From Teichococcus coralli (GTDB taxonomy: Bacteria; Pseudomonadota; Alphaproteobacteria; Acetobacterales; Acetobacteraceae): a DNA stretch of 35,192 nt. The notes beneath the pieces were generated by a model. That model did not search any database. It saw nothing but the letters and a program-made list of their open reading frames with translations, and was not told the DNA's origin. Shown here piece after piece: positions 7,706 through 15,992 of this stretch. Numbering within the stretch: the stretch's first letter is position 1; the number at the start of each line of letters is the position of its first letter. The position numbers were made by a program, and so were the translations under genes. The DNA lies in NCBI RefSeq assembly GCF_009829925.1, contig NZ_SNVJ01000017.1, positions 72,622-107,813 of the forward strand. The letters run 5' to 3'.

Positions 7706-9556
7706 TCAGCGGCGGCGCTGCTCAACGTCGCGCACGGCGCCGCGGGCGGCGCTGGTGGTCAGCGCGGCATAGGCCCGCAGCGCGGCCGAAACCTGCCGGT
7801 CGCGGTTCACCGGCTGCCAGGCCGCCGCGCCGCGCTGCTCCATGGCGGCGCGCCGCTGCTCCAGCACATCCTCGGCAACGGCCAGCCGGATGACCCGGTT
7901 CGGGATGTCGATCTCGATCCGGTCACCCTCCTCGGCCAGCCCGATCAGGCCGCCCTCGGCCGCCTCCGGCGAGACATGGCCGATGGAAAGGCCGGAGGAG
8001 CCGCCGGAGAAGCGCCCGTCCGTCACCAGGGCGCAGGCCTTCCCCAGCCCCTTCGACTTCAGGTAGCTGGTCGGGTAGAGCATTTCCTGCATGCCCGGGC
8101 CGCCCTTCGGCCCCTCATAGCGCACCAGCACCACGTCGCCCGCCGCCACCTTGCCGCCGAGGATGCCCTCCACCGCCGCGTCCTGGCTCTCGAAGATGCG
8201 GGCCGGGCCGGCGAAGGCGAGGATGGAGGCGTCCACCCCCGCCGTCTTCACGATGCAGCCCTCCTCGGCCAGGTTGCCGTAGAGCACCGCCAGGCCGCCG
8301 TCCTGCGAGAAGGCGTGCGCGCGGTCGCGGATCACGCCCTTCTCGCGGTCGATGTCCAGATCCTCCCAGCGGGCGGACTGGCTGAAGGCCTCGATGGTCG
8401 GGATGCCGCCCGGCGCGGCGCGGAAGAAGTCGTGCGCGGTGCGGCTCTCGGTGCGCCGCACGTCCCAGCGCGCCAGCGCCTCGCCGAGCGTCGGCTCGTG
8501 CACGGTGGAGACCGAGGTGTCGATCAGCCCGGCGCGGTCCAGCTCGCCCAGGATGCCCATGATGCCGCCGGCGCGGTGCACGTCCTCGACATGCACGTCG
8601 GCCACCGCGGGCGCCACCTTGCAGAGCACCGGCACGCGGCGGGAGAGCCGGTCGATGTCGCGCATGGTGAAGGGCACGCCGCCCTCCTCCGCCGCCGCCA
8701 GCAGGTGCAGCACCGTGTTGGTGGAGCCCCCCATGGCGATGTCCAGCGTCATCGCGTTCTCGAAGGCGGCGAAGGTGGCGATGTTGCGCGGCAGGGCGGC
8801 GGCGTCGTCCTGCTCGTAGTAGCGCCTGGCGAGATCGACGATCAGCCGGCCCGCCTCCAGGAACAGGCCGCGGCGGTCGGCATGGGTGGCGACCACGGTG
8901 CCGTTGCCCGGCAGCGCCAGGCCCAGCGCCTCGGTCAGGCAGTTCATCGAGTTGGCGGTGAACATGCCGGAGCAGGAGCCGCAGGTCGGGCAGGCCGAGC
9001 GCTCGATCACCTTCACCTCCTCGTCGGTGACGGTGCTGTCGGCGGCGGCGACCATGGCGTCGATCAGGTCCACGCTGCGCTTCTGGCCGCGATGCACCAC
9101 CTTGCCCGCTTCCATCGGCCCGCCGGAGACGAAGACGACGGGGATGTTGAGGCGCATCGCCGCCATCAGCATGCCGGGCGTGATCTTGTCGCAGTTGGAG
9201 ATGCAGACCAGCGCGTCGGCGCAATGGGCGTTGACCATGTACTCGACGCTGTCGGCGATCAGCTCGCGCGAGGGCAGGCTGTAGAGCATGCCGCCATGCC
9301 CCATGGCGATGCCGTCGTCCACGGCGATGGTGTTGAACTCCTTCGCCACGCCGCCCGCCGCCTCGATCTCGCGCGCCACCAGCTGGCCGAGGTCCTTCAG
9401 GTGGACATGGCCCGGCACGAACTGGGTGAAGGAGTTGGCGATGGCGATGATCGGCTTGCCGAAGTCGGAATCCTTCATGCCCGTGGCGCGCCACAGGCCG
9501 CGGGCGCCGGCCATGTTGCGGCCGTGGGTTGTGGTGCGCGAACGGTAGGCGGGCAT
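7706..9556 (-). CDS. ilvD: Dihydroxy-acid dehydratase
   Basis: Converts 2,3-dihydroxy-isovalerate and 2,3-dihydroxy-3-methylvalerate to the 2-keto acids that precede valine and isoleucine. It is a cytoplasmic Fe-S enzyme of the IlvD/Edd family. At 616 residues it has the length of E. coli IlvD. Seen: the N-terminus [19 protein letters not shown], close to E. coli IlvD; the cluster cysteine in [11 protein letters not shown]; and the second cysteine region [18 protein letters not shown]. The ATG at 9556 is chosen by this N-terminus and a GAGGA site 8 nt upstream. Upstream in-frame starts would add an unconserved Arg/Pro-rich tail. No other ilv gene is adjacent. A possible attenuator-like element lies about 290 nt upstream. 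Confidence 0.96.
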   Translation of the reverse strand: MPAYRSRTTTHGRNMAGARGLWRATGMKDSDFGKPIIAIANSFTQFVPGHVHLKDLGQLVAREIEAAGGVAKEFNTIAVDDGIAMGHGGMLYSLPSRELIADSVEYMVNAHCADALVCISNCDKITPGMLMAAMRLNIPVVFVSGGPMEAGKVVHRGQKRSVDLIDAMVAAADSTVTDEEVKVIERSACPTCGSCSGMFTANSMNCLTEALGLALPGNGTVVATHADRRGLFLEAGRLIVDLARRYYEQDDAAALPRNIATFAAFENAMTLDIAMGGSTNTVLHLLAAAEEGGVPFTMRDIDRLSRRVPVLCKVAPAVADVHVEDVHRAGGIMGILGELDRAGLIDTSVSTVHEPTLGEALARWDVRRTESRTAHDFFRAAPGGIPTIEAFSQSARWEDLDIDREKGVIRDRAHAFSQDGGLAVLYGNLAEEGCIVKTAGVDASILAFAGPARIFESQDAAVEGILGGKVAAGDVVLVRYEGPKGGPGMQEMLYPTSYLKSKGLGKACALVTDGRFSGGSSGLSIGHVSPEAAEGGLIGLAEEGDRIEIDIPNRVIRLAVAEDVLEQRRAAMEQRGAAAWQPVNRDRQVSAALRAYAALTTSAARGAVRDVEQRRR

Positions 9557-9959
9557 GCTGGCGATCCTCATTCCGTGCCGGGTCCGGCGGTTCCCGGCCG
9601 CGCCGCGTCCGGCGCACCAGGTCGGGTTCCCCGCCTTTACCCCCGCCGGCCCGCGACGGCCAGCCGGGCGACGGCGCGCAAGCCATCCATGGCGGCGTGG
9701 CCCGTTCCTGAGCGGACAGGGGTCGGGAGAAGCAAGCTCCCCCAAACCTCGTCCTGGGTCCGCCTTCCCGGGTCCGCGGGTGGCGGGACGGCGTCCCGGC
9801 GGCCTGGGAGCGCCCGTGCTTCACCCGCGCCGGAAAAGCGGACAAAAAGGAGAACAGGGGGCCCCGGCGGAGAATCCTTTCTCCTCCGGCCGCATCGCCC
9901 AACGGCGTTCATGGGCGGGCCCCGAGCCGACGCGCCACCCGGAAGGATGACTCCCTGCC
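9557..9959. other. Intergenic region between divergent ilvD and MOSC genes
   Basis: About 400 bp with no convincing gene. It must hold the ilvD promoter and the MOSC promoter. The notable structure is the set of mutually exclusive pairings at 9844-9889, described separately. A minus-strand open frame at 9637-9912 is Arg/Pro/Gly-rich and not convincing as protein. Confidence 0.5.
9844..9889 (-). promoter_or_regulatory. Attenuator-like alternative hairpins upstream of ilvD
   Basis: On the minus strand, A-G-G-A-G-A-A (9885-9879) can pair either with TTCTCC at 9874-9869, extended by CCGG/CCGG, or with a second copy TTCTCCT at 9854-9848 that runs directly into a five-T tract (9848-9844). The second pairing resembles a terminator, and the first would prevent it. 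It lies about 290 nt upstream of ilvD. Attenuation of a branched-chain amino acid gene is plausible, but I see no convincing leader peptide rich in Val, Leu or Ile, so this is only a candidate. Confidence 0.3.
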
Positions 9960-10487
9960 TTGCTGAACCCTCTCTCCCCCCTTTCCCGGCTGCTCGCCGC
10001 GCCGATGCGGCCGGGCCGCGTGTGCTGGATCGGCCTGCGCCCGGCCCGGCGGGAGCCGCTCGCGCCGCAGGCGGCGGTGGCGCTCGATCCGGAGACCGGC
10101 TTGGCTGGCGACCACTACAGCAGCCGCACCCGCCGGGCGCGGCAGGTCACGCTGATCGGCGCCGAGGACCTGGCGGCGATCGCCAGCTTTCTCGGGCGGG
10201 ATGCGGTCGCTCCGGAAATGCTCCGGCGCAACATCGTTGTTTCCGGCATCAACCTCCTGGCGCTGAAAGGGCAGCGCATCCGCCTGGGAACCGCGCGGCT
10301 GGAGGTGACAGGCGAGTGCCAGCCCTGCTCGCGGATGGAGGAGATCCTGGGCGCCGGCGGCTACAACGCCGTTCGTGGGCATGGCGGCCTCACGGCGCGC
10401 GTGGTGGCCGGCGGCGAGGTGCGCCTCGGCGATTTCCTGACCCGCGACGCCGCGGAGCCTCCATCGGCCACCGGTGCCGCCGGGTGA
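9960..10487 (+). CDS. MOSC domain-containing protein
   Basis: A 175-residue stand-alone MOSC-domain protein. MOSC domains are related to the C-terminal part of molybdenum cofactor sulfurase and bind sulfur or Moco in molybdoenzymes. Seen: G-L-A-G-D-H-Y near residue 47, R-R-N-I-V-V-S-G near 90, the conserved E-C-Q-P-C-S-R-M-E near 120 with two cysteines, and R-G-H-G-G-L-T-A-R-V near 139. These are the usual MOSC blocks in order. The TTG at 9960 is one possible start, with GGAAGGA 13 nt upstream. An in-frame ATG at 10005 (M-R-P-G-R-V-C-W-I-G) begins at the domain edge and is equally likely. Its exact partner enzyme is unknown. Confidence 0.85.
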   Translation: MLNPLSPLSRLLAAPMRPGRVCWIGLRPARREPLAPQAAVALDPETGLAGDHYSSRTRRARQVTLIGAEDLAAIASFLGRDAVAPEMLRRNIVVSGINLLALKGQRIRLGTARLEVTGECQPCSRMEEILGAGGYNAVRGHGGLTARVVAGGEVRLGDFLTRDAAEPPSATGAAG

Positions 10488-10616
10488 CACGGCGGTGCTC
10501 CACGCTGCTTCGGCCAGCGGGAGGCCAGGGCCGGAACGCGGTCCGGCCGGCCGGACGCGGAGGCACGGCGGAGCAGCCGCGGCTGTGCTGTCGGGCGCCC
10601 TTCTCCGGCGCGCCCC

Positions 10617-10632
10617 GCGGAGCATGCTCCGC
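10617..10632. terminator. Perfect 16-bp palindrome between convergent genes
   Basis: GCGGAGCATGCTCCGC is a perfect palindrome ending 1 bp before the creA stop codon and about 130 bp after the MOSC stop. A hairpin terminator or a protein-binding site are both possible; position favours a transcript end. Confidence 0.4.
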
Positions 10633-10633
10633 C

Positions 10634-11116
10634 CTAGCGAGGCCGCCCCTTGCTCCAGGAAACCTCCCGATCGAAGAGCGGCACGGTGGAAATGGCCATC
10701 TTCGCGCTGCCGTCCTTGATCTGGCGCGAGTAGGATACGTAGATCAGCGTGTTGTTCTCGCGGTCGTAGAGGCGGCGGACCTGGAGCGACTTGAAGATGA
10801 GGCTGCGGCCTTCGCTGAAGACCTCCTCCCCGTTCTTGTCCGTCTCGATGTCGCCGACGACGATCGGGCCGGTCTGGCGGCAGGCGATGGAAGAGTTGGA
10901 CGGGTCCTCGAACCAGTTGCCCTTCGACAGACGATCAATGAGGCCACGGCTGAAATAGGTCAGATGGCAGGTCACGCCCTGCACGTCCGGATCGGTGAGC
11001 GCCTCGATGACGATGTCGTTTCCGGTCCAGTCCGTGCTGATCTCGCCGACCTGCTTGGCGCGGACAGGGGCGGCGGCGAGCACCGCAACCGCGGCGGCAA
11101 GGAAAAGGCGCTTCAT
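10634..11116 (-). CDS. creA: CreA family periplasmic protein
   Basis: A 160-residue exported protein of the CreA family, widespread in Proteobacteria and of unknown biochemical role; in E. coli creA heads the creABCD locus. Seen: a signal peptide (M-K-R-L-F-L, then an Ala-rich core ending A-P-V-R-A near residue 20) and the conserved body with V-G-E-I-S-T-D-W-T-G-N-D-I near 23-35, G-V-T-C-H-L-T-Y-F-S-R-G near 47, D-P-S-N-S-S-I-A-C-R-Q near 71 and R-Q-I-K-D-G-S-A-K-M near 130. The two cysteines (in G-V-T-C-H and I-A-C-R) are the family's conserved pair and could form a disulfide. creBCD are not adjacent. The CNNM/CorC-type gene lies upstream on the same strand, about 96 bp away. Confidence 0.92.
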   Translation of the reverse strand: MKRLFLAAAVAVLAAAPVRAKQVGEISTDWTGNDIVIEALTDPDVQGVTCHLTYFSRGLIDRLSKGNWFEDPSNSSIACRQTGPIVVGDIETDKNGEEVFSEGRSLIFKSLQVRRLYDRENNTLIYVSYSRQIKDGSAKMAISTVPLFDREVSWSKGRPR

Positions 11117-11212
11117 GGCATGCTCTCCGTGGCTTCGGCATCGCGGCGCCGAGAAAGGTTCGTGGCGGGAGAACAGGTGCCGGCCGCGCCAGTTTCGGGG
11201 CGGTCGCGGCGG

Positions 11213-12544
11213 TCAGCGGACCGGCGGCCCGGCCCCCGGCCGCCGCCGCATGGAAAGGGGCTCGCGTCCGGTCCGTGTCGCCAGCAGCTTGTCGATGCGG
11301 CGGCCATCAAGGTCCACCACCTCGAACCGCCAGCCCCCCCACTCCACCACCTCGCCCACGCGCGGCAGGCGCTTCATCACCTCCAGCATGAAGCCGGCGG
11401 TGGTCTGGTAGGCACGCTCGGCCGGAAGGCCCAGCTTCAGGTTCTCCGCCATCTCGTCCGCGGGGAGCCAGCCGGACAGCAGCCAGGAGCCATCCTCCCG
11501 CTGCAGGGCGGCAGGCTCCTCGCCCGCCTCCGCATCCGAGCGGAAGTCGCCAACGATCGCGCCCGTCAGGTCCGTCGGGGTCACCAGGCCTTCGAAGTTG
11601 CCGTACTCGTCATGCACCAGCGCCATCGGCACCTCGGCCTCGCGCAGCCGGGCGAGCACGTCGAGCGCCTCCGCCGTATCGGGGATCACGGGCGCGACGC
11701 GGGTCTGGGCGCGGATGTCCAGCGCCTCGCCACGCAGCAGCGCCGCAAGCAGCTCGCGCGACTGCACCACGCCGATCATGCGGTCGGCCGATCCGTCGCC
11801 GACCGGCAGGCGCGAATGGCTGGTGCGCATCAGCACCTCGCGCGCTGCCTCCTGGCCGGCGGCGGCGTCGATCCAGTCCACCTCGCCCCGTGGCGACATG
11901 ACGCCACGGACCGGCCGCTCGCCCAGGCGCAGAACCCCGGCGATCATCTGGCGCTCCGCCGTCTCGATGGCGCCATGCCGCTCGGCCTCGGCGACCAGTG
12001 CCCGCAGGTCATCCTCGGTAACCCTTTCCTCCGGGTCGGTGCCGCGCCCGAGCAGGCGGAAGATCAGGCTGGTGGAGTTGTCCAGCAGCCAGACCAGCGG
12101 GGCGGCCACGCGGGACACCACCGTCATCAGCGGCGCAACGGTGCAGGCGAGCCCCTCCGCGTTGCTCAGCGCCAGGCGCTTGGGCACGAGCTCGCCGACC
12201 ACGATGGAGAGATAGGTTACCAGGGCCACGACCACACCGAAGCCGAGTGGCTCGGCGATGCCCTGCGAAAGGCCGAGTCCCGCGAGCCAGGCCGCCAGGC
12301 GGCCACCCAGCGTGGAGCCGGAAAAGGCGCCTGCCAGCACGCCCACCAGGGTGATCCCGATCTGCACGGTCGACAGGAACCGGCCGGGATCGGCGGCCAG
12401 AGCCAGGGCCGATTGCGCGCCTGACCGTCCCTCCTCGGCCATTGCGCGCAGCCGCGAGCGGCGCGCGGAAACCACCGCCAGCTCGGACAGCGAGAAGACG
12501 CCGTTCAGCAGCACGAGGAACAGAACAACCAGCAGTTCGAGCAA
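11213..12544 (-). CDS. CNNM/CorC-type (hemolysin C family) membrane protein
   Basis: A 443-residue inner-membrane protein with three parts. Residues 1 to about 195 form the DUF21/CNNM transmembrane domain, with L-N-G-V-F-S-L-S-E-L-A-V-V-S-A-R near the start and V-G-E-L-V-P-K-R-L-A-L near 120. Residues about 205-330 hold two CBS modules (V-R-G-V-M-S-P-R; V-H-D-E-Y-G-N-F-E-G-L-V-T-P-T-D-L). Residues about 345-425 form the CorC/HlyC C-terminal domain. Relatives handle Mg2+ or Co2+ efflux; the historical hemolysin name is not functional evidence. The TTG start at 12544 is supported by GGAGG 6 nt upstream. No adjacent transporter. Confidence 0.9.
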   Translation of the reverse strand: MLELLVVLFLVLLNGVFSLSELAVVSARRSRLRAMAEEGRSGAQSALALAADPGRFLSTVQIGITLVGVLAGAFSGSTLGGRLAAWLAGLGLSQGIAEPLGFGVVVALVTYLSIVVGELVPKRLALSNAEGLACTVAPLMTVVSRVAAPLVWLLDNSTSLIFRLLGRGTDPEERVTEDDLRALVAEAERHGAIETAERQMIAGVLRLGERPVRGVMSPRGEVDWIDAAAGQEAAREVLMRTSHSRLPVGDGSADRMIGVVQSRELLAALLRGEALDIRAQTRVAPVIPDTAEALDVLARLREAEVPMALVHDEYGNFEGLVTPTDLTGAIVGDFRSDAEAGEEPAALQREDGSWLLSGWLPADEMAENLKLGLPAERAYQTTAGFMLEVMKRLPRVGEVVEWGGWRFEVVDLDGRRIDKLLATRTGREPLSMRRRPGAGPPVR

Positions 12545-12597
12545 GGCGTCCTCCGATCAGGGCGGCGGAAGGCTAACAGGCTCCGCCCTGCCCCGGC

Positions 12598-12619
12598 CAG
12601 CCGGCTTTCCCGCCGGCTG
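12598..12619. terminator. GC hairpin upstream of the CNNM/CorC gene
   Basis: CAGCCGGC (12598-12605) and GCCGGCTG (12612-12619) form an 8-bp stem with a TTTCCC loop. It lies between the 26-residue membrane peptide gene and the CNNM/CorC gene, both on the minus strand, so it could end the first transcript. No T-run follows. Confidence 0.35.
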
Positions 12620-12745
12620 CCGCCGGTGCGCCTCGCCGCCCGCGGACCAGGTGCGACGAAGGGACCGCACCGAGCCATTCGCGCCGGTGCGTGCCCCGTG
12701 GAGACTTACGAGCGCATGGCCGAAGCCAATGCCCGCCGCGGCATG

Positions 12746-12826
12746 TCAGAAGCCGATCACGCCGGTGATCCAGAGAAGAATGACGATGAGGCCCGGCACT
12801 CCGAGCAGCCAGAGAAGCAGAGGCAT
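12746..12826 (-). CDS. Putative 26-residue hydrophobic membrane peptide
   Basis: A very short open frame that codes an almost wholly hydrophobic peptide starting M-P-L-L-L-W-L-L-G-V-P-G and ending T-G-V-I-G-F. It would span the membrane once. The ATG at 12826 has GGGAG 6-10 nt upstream, and a perfect 8-bp stem-loop lies 20 nt further upstream in the likely 5' leader. The length, the Gly-Pro kink and the aromatic/Trp content resemble small single-helix proteins that bacteria make under stress, but I cannot assign a family. The CsbD-type gene lies upstream on the same strand. The frame continues upstream to 12958 without a good start there. Confidence 0.5.
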   Translation of the reverse strand: MPLLLWLLGVPGLIVILLWITGVIGF

Positions 12827-12845
12827 GTTTCGCTCCCGAACATGG

Positions 12846-12867
12846 TGACGGGCGGTCCTGCCCGTCA
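12846..12867 (-). promoter_or_regulatory. Stem-loop in the 5' leader of the small membrane peptide gene
   Basis: TGACGGGC and GCCCGTCA form a perfect 8-bp stem with a 6-nt loop, ending 20 nt before the ATG of the 26-residue peptide. The position between promoter and ribosome-binding site suggests an RNA structure that affects translation or stability, or an operator. No known riboswitch fold is recognised. Confidence 0.35.
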
Positions 12868-13093
12868 GGGATTGTGCAGAGCCGGCAACAGGGAAGACCG
12901 TCACGCCGCGCGCGGTTGCGCTTCCCTGCCGATACGGGCTGGCGGAGCCTTCACCCACGCATCAGGCGCGCTGGCCAGCCCCGAAGTGAAGCCGCCCGGA
13001 CCAACGGGCGGCTCCGGCCGCAGCCTTGACGCCGCGGGTGGCGACAGGCCCCGGCTGCCCACCGGACGCGGTCCGGCGGGCAACGGGGAAAGT

Positions 13094-13129
13094 CCCGATC
13101 AGCTCTTGTCGCCCGATCAGCTCTTGTCG
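13094..13129. repeat. Exact 18-bp tandem duplication at the csbD stop codon
   Basis: CCCGATCAGCTCTTGTCG occurs twice head-to-tail (13094-13111 and 13112-13129). The copy at 13112-13129 holds the last codons and the TGA of the CsbD gene on the minus strand. The second copy repeats those codons and gives another in-frame TGA downstream. The duplication therefore does not change the protein. Confidence 0.8.
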
Positions 13130-13305
13130 AGGGTATCGCGGGCCTTGTCCTTGGCCGCGCCGTAGCTGTCCTGAACCTTGCCCTTCGCCTTGTCGGCCTC
13201 GCCTTCGGCCTTCATTTTCTCGTCGCCCAACATTTCGCCCGCTCCCTTCTTGAGCGAACCCTTGGCCTGCTCGGCCTTGCCTTCGACGCGATCCTTGTCG
13301 ACCAT
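13117..13305 (-). CDS. CsbD family stress protein
   Basis: A 62-residue, highly charged, Lys/Glu/Asp/Ala-rich protein of the CsbD family. In many bacteria these small, probably helical proteins accumulate in general stress response; the molecular role is unknown. Seen: D-R-V-E-G-K-A-E-Q-A-K-G-S-L-K-K near the N-terminus, the family signature, followed by a second related repeat E-A-D-K-A-K-G-K-V-Q-D-S-Y-G. The ATG at 13305 is chosen because GGAGG sits 5-9 nt upstream; an ATG at 13317 would overlap that site. The stop codon lies inside an 18-bp tandem duplication. A control by the alphaproteobacterial EcfG sigma factor would be expected, but I found no clear EcfG motif nearby. Confidence 0.88.
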   Translation of the reverse strand: MVDKDRVEGKAEQAKGSLKKGAGEMLGDEKMKAEGEADKAKGKVQDSYGAAKDKARDTLDKS

Positions 13306-13850
13306 GACGTCCTCCATCTCCTATCCGTTGCGGAAGCACCAGCGCGCTGGAAGCTCCAGGGCTCGGCGACACGGCTCGCCATGACCGAACATGGTCCTGA
13401 ACCACCGCATCGGTCCGGGCGTGTCCCGCCTCGTCTGGCGCCCTGCAGCCTTGTTGGCTGCATGCCAATCTAACAGCAGCGGCGCCGCATGGTTTCGCCA
13501 CGACCCCCAGCCCGCACGACGTCTGGCCCGCACGACGTCTGGCCCGCACGACGTCTGGCCCGCACGACGCCTGGCCCGCACGGCGCCTAACGCGGACGAC
13601 GCCTGGCCCTGCCTCCCCGCTGCTGCATGGCGGCGGCACGGGGCTGCACGTCCTGTCCAGCGGCCACGGCATGCAACGCGACCATCCACCGGCCCATCGC
13701 AGCACCGCCCGCCGGATGCTGGCCGTGGCCATTCTCCTTGGCTGGCTGGCGGGATGGCTGCCTGAGGTGCCGCGGCCGGTCGTGGGCGGCCTCTTCGCCT
13801 TTTTCGCCCGCGCCCTGCGGAAAGCCCGCCGATGCGGCAGGGGTGGACGG
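13306..13850. other. Non-coding stretch with tandem repeat
   Basis: About 545 bp without a gene I can support. It holds the csbD leader, a run of 16-bp repeats at 13513-13608, and a hydrophobic coding-like segment at 13671-13830 with no proper stop (see findings). Frames across it on both strands are rich in Arg, Ala, Pro and Gly as expected of shadow frames. Confidence 0.5.
13513..13608. repeat. Tandem repeat, six 16-bp units
   Basis: The unit CGCACGACGTCTGGCC is present three times exactly (13513-13560), then once with one change (13561-13576), then twice more degraded (13577-13608). A further unit matching 10 of 16 may precede it at 13497-13512. Each intact unit contains GACGTC. A 16-bp period is not a multiple of 3, so the array does not encode a repeated peptide in one frame. 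Confidence 0.9.
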
Positions 13851-14609
13851 CTAGGCGCCCCGGCCGAGCGGGCGCCCAGGCTGCAAGGCCCCTGCCCCGA
13901 TCTCCGGCAGGCGCTGCCGGACCATGGCCTCCCGTTCCCGCGGCCAGGCGAAGAAATTGAAGACATAGGGATCAGAGGCCGCGTAGTCGGAGGGGTCCGG
14001 GCTGGCCCGCTGCATGGTCGCGCGGTCCAGCGCCGCGGCGGGCCACCACCGCCCGTCAAGAACAAAGCAGGTGACGTAGTCCAGCGCATCCAGAAAGGCG
14101 GGCACCGCCCAGGTGGACCCTTCCCGGTGCCGCTCCTCCAGTTCCAGCGTCAGCACCGGTCGGCAGCGCAGCAGGGTTTCACGCGCGCCCCGCAGCACCT
14201 CGTACTCCGCACCCTCCGCATCGATTTTCATCGCGGTCAGGTCGCACAGGCCGAAGCTGTCCAGCGTGACGACCGGCACCTGGAATGCCTCGGTGCCGAC
14301 ATGCCGGCCGTGGCCCTCGAAGCTCTTGACCAGGGAAGCCCATTGCTCCTGCCGGACGCCCTCCACCACCGGCACGGAAAGCGTGAGCTGGCCGGGCACA
14401 TCGCCCAGCGCCTGCGGCAGCGGCGTGACCGACGTGATTTCCGCGCAGGCGGCGGAAAGCCGGGCGAAGGCGGCGGGGAGCGGCTCGAAGGCCAGCACAT
14501 GCGCGCCGGGAAGGCGGGCCAGCGGCACGGCGAGCAGGCCGTCATGCGCGCCCACATCCACCAGGCTGCCAGGCCGGTGCAAGGCCGTCAGAAAGCGAAG
14601 CTCGTCCAT
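13851..14609 (-). CDS. FkbM family methyltransferase
   Basis: A 252-residue SAM-dependent methyltransferase of the FkbM family, which mostly O-methylates sugars of surface glycans, glycolipids or natural products. Seen: motif [10 protein letters not shown] near residues 15-23; a downstream acidic F-E-P-L-P near 43; and the family block [16 protein letters not shown] near 128-143. The ATG at 14609 (M-D-E-L-R-F-L) is preceded by GGGGG 4-8 nt upstream and fits the fold's start; the open frame continues upstream to 14861 in unconserved Arg/Pro-rich sequence. No glycosyltransferase is adjacent, so the substrate is not inferred. It is divergent from the DapA-family gene across about 250 bp in which I see no distinct element. 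Confidence 0.85.
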   Translation of the reverse strand: MDELRFLTALHRPGSLVDVGAHDGLLAVPLARLPGAHVLAFEPLPAAFARLSAACAEITSVTPLPQALGDVPGQLTLSVPVVEGVRQEQWASLVKSFEGHGRHVGTEAFQVPVVTLDSFGLCDLTAMKIDAEGAEYEVLRGARETLLRCRPVLTLELEERHREGSTWAVPAFLDALDYVTCFVLDGRWWPAAALDRATMQRASPDPSDYAASDPYVFNFFAWPREREAMVRQRLPEIGAGALQPGRPLGRGA

Positions 14610-14859
14610 CCTGCCCCCGTTCCGCTCCTCTTTCCCGCAGTGTGGCGGCGCCGGCGCGCGCGGTACAGGCCGTCCCGCCGCGGGTCGCTTGCCGCCGCGC
14701 AAGGCTCCCGCAGGGCGGCACGGCCGTTCCGGCGGCAGCCTCGCCGCCCGCGGGCAATCCCGCCGCGGCTGTGCCAAGCTGCGCGCCGGCGGAGGGGCGG
14801 GCCGGACCGCAGCGCCGGTTCCACCCGCCCGCGGCCATCTTCCACCCATCTGGAGATCC

Positions 14860-15753
14860 ATGATGCCGGAGCCAAGCGGACTGCAGGGGGTCTATCCCTA
14901 CCTCGTCTCGCCCATCGATGCGGAAGGGCGCGTGATGCGCGATGTGCTCGCCCGGCTGGTCGAGCACCTGATCGAGGCAGGCGTGCACGGCCTCACGCCG
15001 CTCGGCAGCACGGGCGAGTTCGCCTATCTGAGCACCGCCCAGCGGCTGGAGGTGGTGGATGTCGTGGTGCAGGCGGCGCGGGGCCGCGTGCCGGTGATCG
15101 CCGGCGTGGCCGCCACCACCATCCGGGAGGGCGCCATGCTGGCGCGCGAGGTCATGGCGCGGGGCGCCGACGGCGTCCTCGCGATCCTGGAGGCCTATTT
15201 CCCGGTCACGGAGCAAGGCGTGGAAAACTATTTCCGCGCGGTGGCCGAGGCGACGAACGGCCCGGTGGTGCTCTACACGAACCCGCAGTTCCAGCGCTCC
15301 GACCTCTCGCTGCCGGTGATCCGCCGCCTCTCGGCCGTGCCCAATATCCGCTACATCAAGGACGCCTCCACCAACACGGGCCGCCTGCTCTCCATCATCA
15401 ACGAGACGGAGGGCCGCATGGGCGTGTTCGCCGCCTCGGCCCATATTCCCGCCTGCGTCATGATGATCGGCGGCGTCGGCTGGATGGCGGGGCCCGGCTG
15501 CATCATTCCCCGGCAGAGCGTGAAGCTCTACGACCTCTGCCGCGCGGGCGAATGGGACGCCGCGATGGTCCTGCAGCGCAAGCTCTGGGCGGTGAACCAG
15601 GCCTTCGCCAGGCACTCGCTGGCGGCCTGCATCAAGGGCGCGCTGGAGATCCAGGGCTTTCCCGTCGGCGCGCCCTTGCCGCCCCAGGCACCGCTGAGCG
15701 AAAGCGGCCGCAACGAGATCCGGCAGCTCCTGGAGGAGGTCGGCACGTTCTGA
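14860..15753 (+). CDS. Dihydrodipicolinate synthase (DapA/NAL) family aldolase
   Basis: A 297-residue class I aldolase or dehydratase of the DapA/N-acetylneuraminate lyase superfamily. Seen: the pyruvate carboxylate-binding G-S-T-G-E-F near residues 48-53, V-L-Y-T-N-P-Q near 135 with the conserved Tyr, and Y-I-K-D-A-S near 165 with the Schiff-base Lys. The next motif, G-C-I-I-P-R, lies where true DapA proteins carry a different substrate-binding loop. There is no adjacent lysine gene, so a catabolic role on a keto-sugar acid or similar substrate is likely (inference). GGAG lies 4 nt before the ATG at 14860 and 7 nt before an in-frame ATG at 14863, so either start is possible. It stands alone between the FkbM gene and the MBL-fold gene. 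Confidence 0.87.
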   Translation: MMPEPSGLQGVYPYLVSPIDAEGRVMRDVLARLVEHLIEAGVHGLTPLGSTGEFAYLSTAQRLEVVDVVVQAARGRVPVIAGVAATTIREGAMLAREVMARGADGVLAILEAYFPVTEQGVENYFRAVAEATNGPVVLYTNPQFQRSDLSLPVIRRLSAVPNIRYIKDASTNTGRLLSIINETEGRMGVFAASAHIPACVMMIGGVGWMAGPGCIIPRQSVKLYDLCRAGEWDAAMVLQRKLWAVNQAFARHSLAACIKGALEIQGFPVGAPLPPQAPLSESGRNEIRQLLEEVGTF

Positions 15754-15992
15754 GTTCCGGCGCCCGCGGGTGAGCCCGGACACTTCCGGGCCGTGGCCCG
15801 GCGAAGGACCGGCAGTGGCGCGGGCCGCAACGCCGCGCCCGCAGCCGGGGCCGCACCATGGCCGGGCGCCAGATCGCCCGGCCGCTCATGCCCCCGCCTC
15901 GGCGCGGGGCCGCCGGAACGCGCCGCGCTGGAGCAGATCCCGTTCCGATGGCATCACCGGGACGGGTGAAGATGCTCGTCGAAACAACCGGC

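Noticed and set aside
9637..9912. Minus-strand open frame as an ilvD leader peptide
   Set aside because: It is 91 residues long, Arg/Pro-rich, and lacks a run of Val, Leu or Ile codons.
7385..12424. A 1679-residue forward open frame
   Set aside because: It lies antisense to ilvD, creA and the CNNM/CorC gene and across the MOSC gene in another frame. Its composition (Arg, His, Gln, Ala, Gly) is what antisense reading of GC-rich genes gives.
12626..13165. A forward open frame with a charged stretch opposite the 26-residue peptide
   Set aside because: The charged part is the complement of the hydrophobic peptide gene, and the rest is Arg/Gly/Ala-rich without a ribosome site.
13497..13608. The 16-bp array as a CRISPR
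   Set aside because: The units are adjacent with no spacers, the unit is too short, and no cas gene is present.
14860..15753. True lysine-pathway DapA
   Set aside because: The downstream substrate loop differs, there is no lysine gene nearby, and the family includes many catabolic members.
13671..15773. A 700-residue forward open frame starting at the hydrophobic segment
   Set aside because: Most of it is antisense to the FkbM gene and out of frame with the DapA-family gene. Only its first 160 bp look at all coding-like, and those are reported as a remnant.
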